Assembly (NCBI GenBank): GCA_016721305.1
Contig: JADKIH010000003.1
Span: 289,125 to 353,124 of the forward strand
Direction of reading: 5' to 3'
From: Bacteroidota bacterium
GTDB taxonomy: Bacteria; Bacteroidota; Bacteroidia; AKYH767-A; 2013-40CM-41-45
Length of the DNA: 64,000 nt
Positions 56,197 through 64,000 of this stretch are shown here, piece after piece. Position 1 is the stretch's first letter. Each line of letters opens with the position of its first letter. The notes under the pieces are model-generated. The model was not told where the DNA came from. It ran no database searches and was given only the letters and a program-made list of their open reading frames with translations. A program made the position numbers and the translations under genes.

Positions 56197-56340
56197 TTTT
56201 TTTACCACGAGATCACAAGCGCCACAAGGAATCACAAGTCCTTCTCGTGATTCCTCGTGGCACTCGTGTTCTTGTGGTAAACTCATCCCTTGCGAGAACA
56301 TCTCGTGATTCCTTGTGGCACTTGTGTTCTCGTGGTAAAC
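56197..56340. repeat. CTCGTG/CTTGTG repeat block forming a long hairpin
   Basis: Starting at the M14 stop, T7 and an ACCACGAG...CACAAG arm (56203-56239) face a complementary arm with CTCGTG and CTTGTG units (56240-56280). The two pair over about 36 bases, with mostly A/G-type differences. A third, direct copy of the second arm fills 56290-56340. The block belongs to the CTTGTG repeat family of the following arrays and may act as a 3'-end or terminator element. Confidence 0.85.
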
Positions 56341-56427
56341 CCTTCCCCTCTTTCCCTCTTTCCCTCTTTCACACTTTCACACTTTCATTCAATTAATATA
56401 CCTTAGCCCCCTCAAATCAATTAAGCA

Positions 56428-58175
56428 ATGCGCAAACTATTCCTCGCCGCCATTCTTGGCTTTACTATTATTTCTTGTTCTAACAATGCTAATAGTAATA
56501 ACACCGCCGCCGATGCGAACGCGAAGTTCGATCGTTACAAAGAAAACTTTATCGAATCACTTTGGAAATTATATCCGGGTTGGGCGAGTGGAGTAGGGTA
56601 TCACAAGTACGATTCATTGCTCGTGATTCCGGATGAGGCGATGCGCAATAGCGAGCTTGCATTTTCAAAAGCGAATTTAGATTCGTTAGCGCAATTCAAG
56701 CAAGATGAGCTCAACGATAACAATAAGACCGATTATATTTTAATCGAGAATCAGCTGCGTGGTATTCAATGGTCGGTTACCGATTTGAAATCGTATGAGT
56801 GGAATCCGTCGGAGTACAATGTTTGCGGATCTTTTGCAGAGATGCTGAACAACAATTACGATTCGTTAGAAGTTCGTCTGCACAATTTCAATCTGCGCAT
56901 GGGCAGCATTCCGGCATATTACGAAGCAGCGAAGAAGAACATTAAGAACCCGACCGCTGAGCACACGCAATTGGCGATTGAGCAAAACAGCGGAGGCACA
57001 TCGGTATTCACAACTGATTTGCAAGATGCCTTAGCTAAATCGAAGTTGAGTGATGCGGAGAAAAAGAGATGACAGACAAAGCCGTTGTTGCCGTAAAAGC
57101 TATTAACGATTTTGCCGATTATCTGAAAGCGATGAAGAACGAGACACCACGTTCATTCCGTTTGGGCAAAGATTTATACATTAAGAAATTTGCATACGAT
57201 ATTCAATCAGGTTACAGTGTAGATCAGATTTTCAAAAAAGCTGTTGAGCATAAAAAAGAATTGCATGCGAAGATGTACGAGTTAGCATACGGCTTATGGC
57301 CGAAGTACATGGGCAAGCAACCGCAACCGACCGATTCGTTGAAATTGATTCGCATGGTGATTGATCGTTTATCGTTAGAGCACGTTCAGCCCGATTCATT
57401 CCAGGCGGAGATCGAGAGACAGATTCCGATTCTCGAGCAATACATCAAAGACAAGAATCTTATTTACATCGATCCGTCGAAGCCATTAGTTGTTCGTCGC
57501 GAGCCCGATTATATGGCAGGAGTTGCGGGAGCATCTATTTCAGCACCCGGACCGTACGATAAAAACGGAAACACCTATTACAATGTCGGAAGCTTGGCCG
57601 GTTGGGATAAAGACCGTGCAGAGAGCTACCTCCGCGAATACAACAAATACATTTTACAAATCCTCAACATACACGAAGCCATTCCTGGACATTACACACA
57701 ATTGGTGTACAGCAATCAATCGCCGAGCATGATTAAATCGATTCTTGGTAACGGAGCGATGGTAGAAGGCTGGGCAGTTTATACAGAGCGCATGATGCTT
57801 GAAAGCGGTTACGGTAATAACGAACCTGAGATGTGGCTTATGTATTACAAATGGAATTTACGCAGTACATGCAATACCATTCTCGACATCAGCGTGCATG
57901 CAGGCGACATGACGAAAGAGCAGGCGATGAATTTGCTGACGAACGAAGCGTTCCAGCAGCAGACAGAAGCCGAGAACAAATGGAGACGCGTGTCGTTGAC
58001 ATCGGTGCAGTTGTGCAGCTACTTTACAGGGTATACGGAGATTTATGATTTCCGGGAGGAGCAGAAGAAGGCGTTGGGGGATAAGTTTGATTTGAAGGCG
58101 TTTCATGAGAAGTTTTTGTCTTATGGTAGTTCGCCGGTGCAGTATATTAGGCAGTTGATGACTTCGACTAAGTAG
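56428..58175 (+). CDS. DUF885-family zinc-peptidase-like lipoprotein, split by a -1 frame change
   Basis: Two frames, 56428-57072 and 57069-58175, make one DUF885 protein of ~582 residues, the usual family length. The N-terminus is a lipoprotein signal (FTIISCSNN). The C-terminal half carries the family's metal motif HEAIPGHYTQL, and later GWAVYTERMMLESG. The frames meet at GAG AAA AAG AGA TGA (57058-57072). A -1 shift on AAA-AAG, or one A added to the A5 run, gives EKKEMTDK and a continuous protein. The four-base ATGA overlap could mimic translational coupling, but neither half is a complete domain. Family members are poorly characterised and presumed peptidases. Confidence 0.87.
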
Positions 58176-58181
58176 GATTTG

Positions 58182-58650
58182 TTTCACGCAGAAGACGCAG
58201 AAAGCTCTTGTGAAACTTGTGGTGAAAAAAAATTCAGCACGTATTTCCCGCAGATGACGCAGAAAGCTCTTGTGAATCTTGTGGGGCTTGTGAACTTGTG
58301 GTGAAAAAAACTCAGCACGTATTTCCCGCAGATGGCGCAGATAGGCGCAGAAAGCTCTTGTGAAACTTGTGGCACTTGTGAACTTGTGGTGAAAAAAAAT
58401 TCAGCACGTATTTCCCGCAGATGACGCAGATAGACGCAGATAGGCGCAGAAAGCTCTTGTGAACTTGTGGTGAAAAAAAATTCAGCACATATTTCCCGCA
58501 GATGGCGCAGATAGGCGCAGAAAGCTCTTGTGAAACTTGTGGCACTTGTGAACTTGTGGTGAAAAAAAACTCAGCACGTATTTCCCGCAGATAGGCGCAG
58601 AAAGCTCTTGTGAAACTTGTGGCACTTGTGTTCTTGTGGTGAAAAAAACT
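58182..58650 (+). repeat. composite CGCAGA + CTTGTG intergenic array, six units
   Basis: Six units begin with TTTCCCGCAGA (TTTCACGCAGA in the first) at 58182, 58244, 58322, 58411, 58492 and 58581, with lengths 62-89. Each has one to four CGCAGA blocks spaced 8-9 bases, then AAAGCTCTTGTG, one to four CTTGTG blocks, and a close in CTTGTGGTGAAAAAA plus TCAGCACGTA. Unit length varies by whole blocks. The array fills the gap between the DUF885 and GT9 stops and ends at the GT9 stop codon. Frames through it are artefacts. Confidence 0.93.
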
Positions 58651-59626
58651 ACAAAGCAGAAAAGACCTTTTCATCGATCTCGTTCATGCATTTGAAATGA
58701 CCTTTCGGGCATTTATCGAAACCGATTTTAGAACAAGGCCGGCAGCGCAGATTCTTTACTTCGAGGATTGCGCTGTTGGTTTTTAGGGACGACGGTAAGT
58801 AAGGATACATTCCGAATTCAGGAACGGTATTTCCCCAGAACGAATAGATTTTTTTTCGGAAAGCGGCGGCGATGTGCATGAGTCCCGTGTCGTTGGAGAG
58901 GACAACGGATGCGTGCTTAACCAGAGCGGCAGATTCGTTTAGAGAAAATTTTCCGCATGCATCAAAAACATTTTCACCGAGCGCTTCTTTGATAGTTGAC
59001 GAAAGAGCAACATCATTTTTCCCGCCCAGCAAAACGATAGGCGATTTAATTTTTTTCCCGATGCTGATCATTTTAGCAGAGGGCAATTGTTTCGTTGCAT
59101 GAGCTGCACCAACAACCCAGGCGATATAATTTTTTCGGAAATGTTCGGGAAGAGAATCGACGGCACGTTCATCTTCAGGAGTAATGAAATAGTCGAGTCC
59201 CTGGTCATCGTTCGTAACGCCGAAGGAAGAAACCGTTTTCATGTAACGATCGACGATATGGACGTTTGGCATTCGGTTCATTTTGAAATTCACCAGCAGC
59301 CATTTTTCGATATTGAGTTTGTTGAAGGAAAAAGATGTTACATCGAGCGCACGTTTGATTTTTAGAGTGCGGAGGTTGTGATGAAGATCGATGACGGCGT
59401 CGAAGCGTTCCTCTTTCAGATTTGAAAGCAGGTCGTTGTCGATAGTGTTATCGTTAACGAGATGTACGGCATCGATGTACGGGTTATTCCTCACAACATC
59501 TTCGAATCCCCGTTTAGTCAAAAAATGAATTTCCGCATCCGGGTGTTGCTGCTTCAGGCAGCGTACGACCGGAGAGGTAAGTACGATGTCGCCGATAGAA
59601 GAGAGACGGATGAGGAGAAACTTCAT
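58649..59626 (-). CDS. glycosyltransferase family 9 (heptosyltransferase-like)
   Basis: 325 residues. The N-terminus MKFLLIRLSSIGDIVLTSPVVRCLK is the GT9 signature with the catalytic-region Asp in IGDI. The C-terminal donor domain has VLSNDTGLMHIAAAFRKKIYSFWGNTVPEFG, the ADP-heptose-binding segment. It would transfer heptose or a similar sugar to lipopolysaccharide core in the cytosol. A Cys cluster near the end (LRCRPCSKIGFDKCPKGHFKCM) is typical for Bacteroidota members. No other LPS genes are near. The gene is flanked on both sides by CGCAGA/CTTGTG arrays in opposite orientations. Confidence 0.92.
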   Translation of the reverse strand: MKFLLIRLSSIGDIVLTSPVVRCLKQQHPDAEIHFLTKRGFEDVVRNNPYIDAVHLVNDNTIDNDLLSNLKEERFDAVIDLHHNLRTLKIKRALDVTSFSFNKLNIEKWLLVNFKMNRMPNVHIVDRYMKTVSSFGVTNDDQGLDYFITPEDERAVDSLPEHFRKNYIAWVVGAAHATKQLPSAKMISIGKKIKSPIVLLGGKNDVALSSTIKEALGENVFDACGKFSLNESAALVKHASVVLSNDTGLMHIAAAFRKKIYSFWGNTVPEFGMYPYLPSSLKTNSAILEVKNLRCRPCSKIGFDKCPKGHFKCMNEIDEKVFSAL

Positions 59627-59689
59627 GGTGCGAAAGTAAGGATTAGTTATGAACCATGTCCGTGCTTTTCGGGGGAAATTCGTGGTAGT

Positions 59690-60016
59690 TTTTTTTCACC
59701 ACAAGAACACGAGGCCCACGAGATTCACGAGGGTTTTTACCACTAAGTTCACAATAAGTCCACGAAGGCTTTCTGCTAATTCCTTTTTCACCACAAGAAC
59801 ACGAGGCCCACGAGATTCACGAGGTTTTTTACCACTAAGTTCACTAAGTTCACAATAAGTCCACGAAGGCTATCTGCGCTATCTGCGAAATTTCTGCGCC
59901 GTCTGCGGGAAACACGGGCTAATTTTTTTTCACCACAAGTTCACAAGCCCCACAAGATTCACGAGAGCTTTCTGCGCTATCTGCGAAATTTCTGCGCAAT
60001 CTGCGGGAAACACACA
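59690..60016 (-). repeat. composite CACAAG + TCTGCG array, reverse orientation
   Basis: This is the same family as the array at 58182-58650 but read from the other strand: TTTTTTTCACCACAAG opens each unit, CACGAG/CACAAG blocks follow, then AGCTTTCTGCG or CTATCTGCG and several TCTGCG blocks close in TCTGCGGGAAACAC. About three units: the first two are cut short after the CACGAG blocks and carry a CACTAAGTTCAC insert from the CTTAGTG family; the last is complete (59931-60016). It separates the GT9 and tatD genes. Confidence 0.92.
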
Positions 60017-60038
60017 AAGAATAAACGGAAAGAAGTGA

Positions 60039-60046
60039 TAACTTTG
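60039..60046 (+). promoter_or_regulatory. candidate -7 box for tatD, nearly leaderless
   Basis: TAACTTTG fits TAnnTTTG and ends five bases before the ATG at 60052. The transcript would start at or beside the start codon. It lies just outside the repeat array. Confidence 0.5.
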
Positions 60047-60051
60047 TCCCA

Positions 60052-60819
60052 ATGATAATTACCGACACCCACACCCACTTCTACGCCGAAGAATTCAACG
60101 GACTACGCGAGCAATTATTTCAGGATGCGATAACGGCAGGAGTTACGCGATATTTTTTGCCGAACATTGATCATAGATCGATACAGCCCATGCTCGACTT
60201 AGAGCAACAGTTTCCCGGACATTTTTTTCCGATGATGGGCTTGCATCCGTGCTCGGTGAAAGACGATTGGAAAGACGAGATGAGAATTGTGGAGGAATGG
60301 TTAGCGAAGAGAAAGTTTGTGGCTGTAGGAGAGATCGGCATTGATTTGTATTGGGACAAAACACATTTCGAAGAACAGAAGATGGCGTTTCGTCGACAAG
60401 TGGAGTTGGCGAATCAGTATAAGTTGCCGATTGTAATTCATACACGCGATTCGTTTGATGTGACGTATGAGTTGTTGCAGGAAACGAAGAAAGAAAGTCC
60501 GCGCGGTATTTTTCATTGCTTCACGGGGACGTTGGAGCAGGCGAAGAAAGCGATTGATTTGGGATTTTATTTAGGGATTGGCGGAGTGTTGACGTTTAAG
60601 AACAGCGGGCTTGATAAAGTTTTGGCGGAGATTGATCTTGAACACATTGTTTTGGAAACCGACGCGCCGTATCTGGCGCCGGTGCCGTATCGCGGGAAGA
60701 GGAATGATCCGGCGTTTATTGTGAAGGTGGCGGAGCGGGTTTCGGAGGTGAAGGGGGTTTCGGTTTTGGAGGTGGCGCGTGTGAGTACGGAGAATTCGGG
60801 TGGCGTGTTTGGGGTGTGA
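60052..60819 (+). CDS. tatD: TatD-family metal-dependent hydrolase (DNase)
   Basis: 255 residues forming a TIM-barrel amidohydrolase. Metal ligands are visible: DTHTHF at residues ~5-10, the Glu in VAVGEIGIDLYWD near 93, His in LPIVIHTRDSFD, His in GIFHCFTGT, and the final Asp in LETDAPYLAP. TatD enzymes are 3'-5' exonucleases acting in DNA repair and degradation. The length and C-terminus (PAFIVKVAERVSEVKG) are normal. It is a single gene. CGCAGA repeats follow the stop and a reversed array precedes it. Confidence 0.94.
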   Translation: MIITDTHTHFYAEEFNGLREQLFQDAITAGVTRYFLPNIDHRSIQPMLDLEQQFPGHFFPMMGLHPCSVKDDWKDEMRIVEEWLAKRKFVAVGEIGIDLYWDKTHFEEQKMAFRRQVELANQYKLPIVIHTRDSFDVTYELLQETKKESPRGIFHCFTGTLEQAKKAIDLGFYLGIGGVLTFKNSGLDKVLAEIDLEHIVLETDAPYLAPVPYRGKRNDPAFIVKVAERVSEVKGVSVLEVARVSTENSGGVFGV

Positions 60820-60821
60820 AG

Positions 60822-60957
60822 TTTTTTTCCCGCAGATCTCGCAGAAATTGCGCAGATCTCGCAGAAGGCGGTATAGCTTTATTGGGGAGTTTTGATTTTC
60901 AAATACACAGACGTCTTAGTGTCTGAGTGCCTTAGTGGTAAAAAAACCACTAGCACT
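60822..60957 (+). repeat. CGCAGA block and CTTAGTG hairpin between tatD and the peroxidase gene
   Basis: 60822-60870 holds TTTTTTTCCCGCAGA followed by four CGCAGA-type blocks. 60912-60957 holds CTTAGTG-type blocks spaced 8 bases, closing in CTTAGTGGT-AAAAAA-ACCACTAG, a perfect 8-bp hairpin. No gene lies between. Confidence 0.85.
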
Positions 60958-61058
60958 AAAACAAGAAATTAATGGGACGTACACCTTTTCGTGCCTTTAG
61001 TGTCCGATCTGCTAGTTGCTTGTGCTTCGCGTCATTCTTATTCGGGGGTGGTGGCTTG

Positions 61059-61066
61059 TACCTTTG
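61059..61066 (+). promoter_or_regulatory. -7 box for the peroxidase gene; decides the start
   Basis: TACCTTTG is a perfect TAnnTTTG ending 14 bases before ATG 61081. It lies inside the longer open frame from 60991, so that start is rejected. Confidence 0.65.
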
Positions 61067-61080
61067 CAGAAAAATTGAGT

Positions 61081-62151
61081 ATGAGAAAGGTATCATTTAT
61101 TCTTGGCGCCTGCGTAGCGCTGATGATTGCATCGTGCGGTAGTCCGTCGACGGAGAAGAAAGAAGGAGAACAGGCTGCGACAAATTCTGTGGCCGATCAG
61201 CAGTTGCTGGCGAAAGCGAAAGGATTGTTTGCGGCATTGCCTGCTACGGCAGAGAATCCGGAGAATCCGGTTACGCCGGAGAAAGTTTTGCTTGGAAAGC
61301 AATTGTACTTCGACACACATTTGTCGATGAAGGGAAACAACAGTTGTAATTCGTGTCACAGCTTATCGACGTTTGGAGTTGACAATCTGCCGTTTTCGAA
61401 AGGCGACAATGGCGGATTCGGAACACGTAATTCACCAACGGTATTTAATGCAGCGTTGCACTCCATGCAATTTTGGGATGGCAGAGCGAAAGATGTAGAA
61501 GAGCAAGCCGGTGGTCCGATTACAAATCCTGTCGAGATGGCCATGCCGAATAAAGCCCTCGTTGAAAAACGATTGAAAGGAATGCCGGAATATGTGACCA
61601 TGTTCAAAGCCGCATTCCCTGCCGACAAAGAGCCCGTAACATATCTGAATGTTCAGAAAGCCATCGGCGCATTTGAAAGAACGCTGTTGACACCGGCGCC
61701 GTTCGATAAATTTATGAATGGCGATTTATCTGCATTGAATGCCGAGCAGAAAGAAGGCATGAATGCATTTATCGATGCCGGTTGTACAACATGCCATCTC
61801 GGATCGAATCTCGGCGGAACGATGATGATGAAATTCGGACTGGTAGCCGATTATCATCCCCTCACCGGCAGCAAGACGAACGACAACGGCAAGATGGATC
61901 TGACGAAGCAAGAAGGCGACAAAGACATTTTCAAAGTTCCCGGCTTACGGAATATTGCAAAGACACAACCGTATTTTCATGACGGCAGTGTAGCGGATTT
62001 GGGAGCTGCGGTTAAGATTATGGCGAAGGTTCAGTTTAATAAAGATCTTACGGATAAAGAAGTGAAGTCGATGGTGGCGTTTCTTGAATCATTGACCGGT
62101 GATTTGCCGGCCGATGTTAAAGCTGCTCCAAAAGCGATTGCCGAAAAATAA
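61081..62151 (+). CDS. di-haem cytochrome c peroxidase (CcpA/MauG family) lipoprotein
   Basis: 356 residues from ATG 61081. A lipoprotein signal (LGACVALMIASCG) is followed by two cytochrome c domains with CxxCH motifs: CNSCHS near residue 95 and CTTCHLG near 240. The intervening FGTRNSPTVFNAALHSMQFWDGRAKDVEEQAGGPI and KVPGLRNIAKTQPYFHDGSV are typical of bacterial di-haem peroxidases, which reduce hydrogen peroxide with electrons from cytochrome c in the periplasm. MauG-type functions cannot be excluded. It is a single gene, set off from its neighbours by repeat blocks. Confidence 0.94.
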   Translation: MRKVSFILGACVALMIASCGSPSTEKKEGEQAATNSVADQQLLAKAKGLFAALPATAENPENPVTPEKVLLGKQLYFDTHLSMKGNNSCNSCHSLSTFGVDNLPFSKGDNGGFGTRNSPTVFNAALHSMQFWDGRAKDVEEQAGGPITNPVEMAMPNKALVEKRLKGMPEYVTMFKAAFPADKEPVTYLNVQKAIGAFERTLLTPAPFDKFMNGDLSALNAEQKEGMNAFIDAGCTTCHLGSNLGGTMMMKFGLVADYHPLTGSKTNDNGKMDLTKQEGDKDIFKVPGLRNIAKTQPYFHDGSVADLGAAVKIMAKVQFNKDLTDKEVKSMVAFLESLTGDLPADVKAAPKAIAEK

Positions 62152-62173
62152 GTGCATTGCTCAAGTAGTTTTA

Positions 62174-62389
62174 GTATCTTAGTGTTTATTTTTTTTAAAC
62201 ACTAAGACACTAAGTTTGTTTCCCGCAGATAGCGCAGAAATTTCGCAGAAATCGCAGAGAGCTCTCGTGAATCTCGTGGGCCTCGTGTTCTTGTGGTGAA
62301 AAAATATTAGCACGTGTTTCCCGCAGAATTCGCAGAAATACGCAGAAAGCTCTCGTGAATCTCGTGGGCCTTGTGAGCTTGTGGTGAAA
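62174..62389 (+). repeat. CTTAGTG hairpin followed by two CGCAGA/CTCGTG units
   Basis: A hairpin CTTAGTGTTTA/TAAACACTAAG (62178-62206), with a T-rich loop, follows the peroxidase stop and could terminate transcription. Two composite units then begin TTTCCCGCAGA at about 62219 and 62317. They run through CGCAGA and CTCGTG/CTTGTG blocks to TTGTGGTGAAA. The second unit ends 20 bases before the next gene's start, so its promoter must overlap the repeat. Confidence 0.9.
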
Positions 62390-62407
62390 TTTTTTAATTT
62401 TGTTTTT

Positions 62408-63977
62408 ATGCACCACACACTTAAACTCCTTTTCTTTTTCCTCCTCTTAGCATGCACCATGCAAGCCCAGGAATATTTTACAATCACCTACGGCGGTACA
62501 TACCTCGAGCAACTGACGAACATGCGCCCGACGGCCGATGGCGGGTACGTGATGGTAGGCAGTACCGATTCATACGGACCGAATGTCGGATCGTTGGGAT
62601 CGAATTATTACATCGTAAAGACCGATGCGGCGGGGCAGCAACAGTGGGCGACGGCAGTGGGAGGATCGCAGAATGATTTTCCCTATGATGTAAGACAGTT
62701 GTCCGACGGAGGATTTGTAGTGATTGGTTACACGGCGAGTTTTGGTTCGGTGTTGTCGGCCATGCTGGTGAAGTTCGATGCAAGCGGAACGGTATTGTGG
62801 ACGAAAAAATATTCAGCTTCAACCAATGTAAACGGATATTGCCTTTTCGAAAAAGCGAATGGCAATTTGATCTTAGCCGGAACGCAGGAAGTACCCGTGA
62901 GTACGGCGCAGGCCAATTGGATTGCCGAGACCGATGCTCAGGGAAATTTGATTCACAATTACACCTACCAGTCATCGTTTGGCGACCGAGTGAGCGACAT
63001 TGACACGACGCACGACGGAAATATTCTGATGTGCGGTTATACTCAGAATCCTTTCAGCGACGACATATTTATTTTCAAATTCGATACAGCGTTGAATGTG
63101 ATCTGGTACGTTCGTGAAAATACGTCCGCGCACTTCGAATCGCGCGCAGGCCATTCAGGAATTATGGAACGGAAATATTCTGATTGCCGGAGGAAGTTCG
63201 TTACACGAGAGCAATCAATACATTTCGGATATGCTGTTGTACATGTTCGACAGCAACGGCAACACCATGGGCGGAAATTTATACGGACAGTCGAGCATTT
63301 ATGAAATGGCCTACGATCTGTGGGTCGATCCCATTACGAAAAAGTTTTATGCCAGCGGCGAATTAAACGACCAGGTCGACGTCGGCATTACGATTGTAGG
63401 CGACAGCAACATGACGATGGTTGACATTGTGAACCCCGGTTTCGGCAAGCTCGCATATTATGAACGAAACATTTCCATCACCCGCAACGCCAACCGAAGT
63501 TTCACTCTCGCCGGCCACACCCTCGAAACCGGCGGCGGCGATTTCTTCCTCGCCCTGCGCGATACAGCACTTGCGGCTCCGCAGAGTTGTCACGGTATGA
63601 GTCTGGGGCCGTACAGTCAGTGGAATGCACCGCTTCTTTTTAGTTCACCGCAGCCGTATGCTTCGACGAATGCTGTGATCAGCGCTTCTTCTATTACACC
63701 GCAGATTGGGAGCGGAGGAACGTTTAATGTGTTGTGTAGTACGGTGGGGGTTGATGAGCTTTCTTCTTCATCCGCGTTTAGTATTTATCCGAACCCTTCT
63801 TCCGGAAAATTTACGATTGAAGTTGCGGAGGCCGGGGAGTGTAGGGTGGTGGATGTGATGGGGAGGGTTGTGCGGAGGCTTTGGTTGGAGGTGGGGAGGA
63901 ATGAGGTGGAGTTGTCTAGGGGTGTTTATTGGGTTTCTAGTGGGGAGCGTTGGGGGAAGATGGTGGTGGTGGAGTAG
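62408..63977 (+). CDS. T9SS secreted beta-propeller-like protein, split by a frameshift
   Basis: About 522 residues over two frames (to 63304, and 63114-63977). ATG 62408 begins the signal peptide MHHTLKLLFFFLLLACTMQAQ; the upstream frame from 62381 lies in the repeat. Repeats such as MRPTADGGYVMVGSTDSYG, QLSDGGFVVIGYTASFG and NGNLILAGTQE are blades of a propeller. The C-terminus is a T9SS type A domain (SAFSIYPNPSSGKF, GVYWVSSGERWGKM). The break is at 63141-63147, in CGCGCGC: two bases (GC) missing or one extra. Downstream text LWNGNILIAGGSSLHES continues the propeller in the new frame. The role is unknown; surface exposure is expected. Confidence 0.83.
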
Positions 63978-64000
63978 GGGTTTTGGGACCGTAGAAGTAC

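Noticed and set aside
58182..58650. CRISPR array
   Set aside because: Repeats and 'spacers' are both built from the same short blocks, unit length varies from 62 to 89, and no cas gene is near.
58312..58674. Reverse-strand frames rich in TTSCHKFHKSF-like text in the repeat array
   Set aside because: They are direct translations of the CGCAGA/CTTGTG units.

Overview
The window reads as chromosomal DNA of a member of the Bacteroidota. Five proteins carry C-terminal type IX secretion (T9SS, type A) sorting domains. Many genes are preceded by the phylum's -7 promoter element TAnnTTTG, with no strong Shine-Dalgarno. The ExbB/ExbD/ExbD/TonB set, a TonB-dependent receptor, LytTR and AraC regulators and YwqK/MORN repeats fit the same group. 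I cannot place it below phylum. A perfect ParB-binding parS site (46555-46570) and a second site one base off (4749-4764) suggest an origin-proximal region.

Layout. 1-2.5 kb: a PAS histidine kinase cut by the window edge, a lone receiver and an AraC regulator. 2.6-7.5 kb: a T9SS sensor-like beta-propeller protein, then a reverse-strand pair of nadA and a YwqK-repeat protein. 7.5-8.2 kb: a gene-free divergent region rich in the hexamer ATGAAC/GTTCAT. From 8.2 to 45.6 kb every gene is on the + strand: rpiB, an M28 peptidase, a subtilase, small secreted proteins, nuoL-nuoM-nuoN, the exbB-exbD-exbD-tonB-PstS-TPR cluster, an amino-acid permease, a kinase/LytTR pair, an ABC exporter and a giant PKD-repeat adhesin-like protein. 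The run ends with a signalling cluster: TonB-dependent receptor, YfiR-like protein, hybrid kinase with three receivers, CheR and a receiver-kinase. 45.7-48.4 kb: reverse-strand methyltransferase and mnmG with parS between them. 48.6-53 kb: kup, a thioesterase, and a reverse-strand T9SS protein with a choice-of-anchor V-like domain. 53-64 kb: secreted peptidases (M14, DUF885), a glycosyltransferase 9, tatD, a di-haem peroxidase and a T9SS protein, separated by dense intergenic repeat arrays.

Functional themes. NuoLMN are the proton-pumping arm of complex I, but they stand apart from the other nuo genes. The ExbB/ExbD/TonB set would energise outer-membrane receptors such as the one at 37.3 kb. 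That receptor heads an apparent outer-membrane-to-cytoplasm signalling chain, which is the best candidate here for a poorly described system. The secreted peptidases and T9SS proteins suggest a particle- or protein-degrading life style.

Cautions. Six genes are split by small indels (subtilase, nuoM, the PKD protein twice, DUF885, the last T9SS gene) and the hybrid kinase has an in-frame TAG. Most indels lie in homopolymers or dinucleotide runs, so sequencing or assembly error is the leading explanation. Two of them, however, are -1 shifts exactly at AAA-AAG, which is also a classic recoding site. From 53 kb on, intergenic DNA carries four repeat types: a 73-bp tandem array with GACCCC/GGGGTC palindromes, and three short-period families built on CGCAGA, CTTGTG and CTTAGTG.
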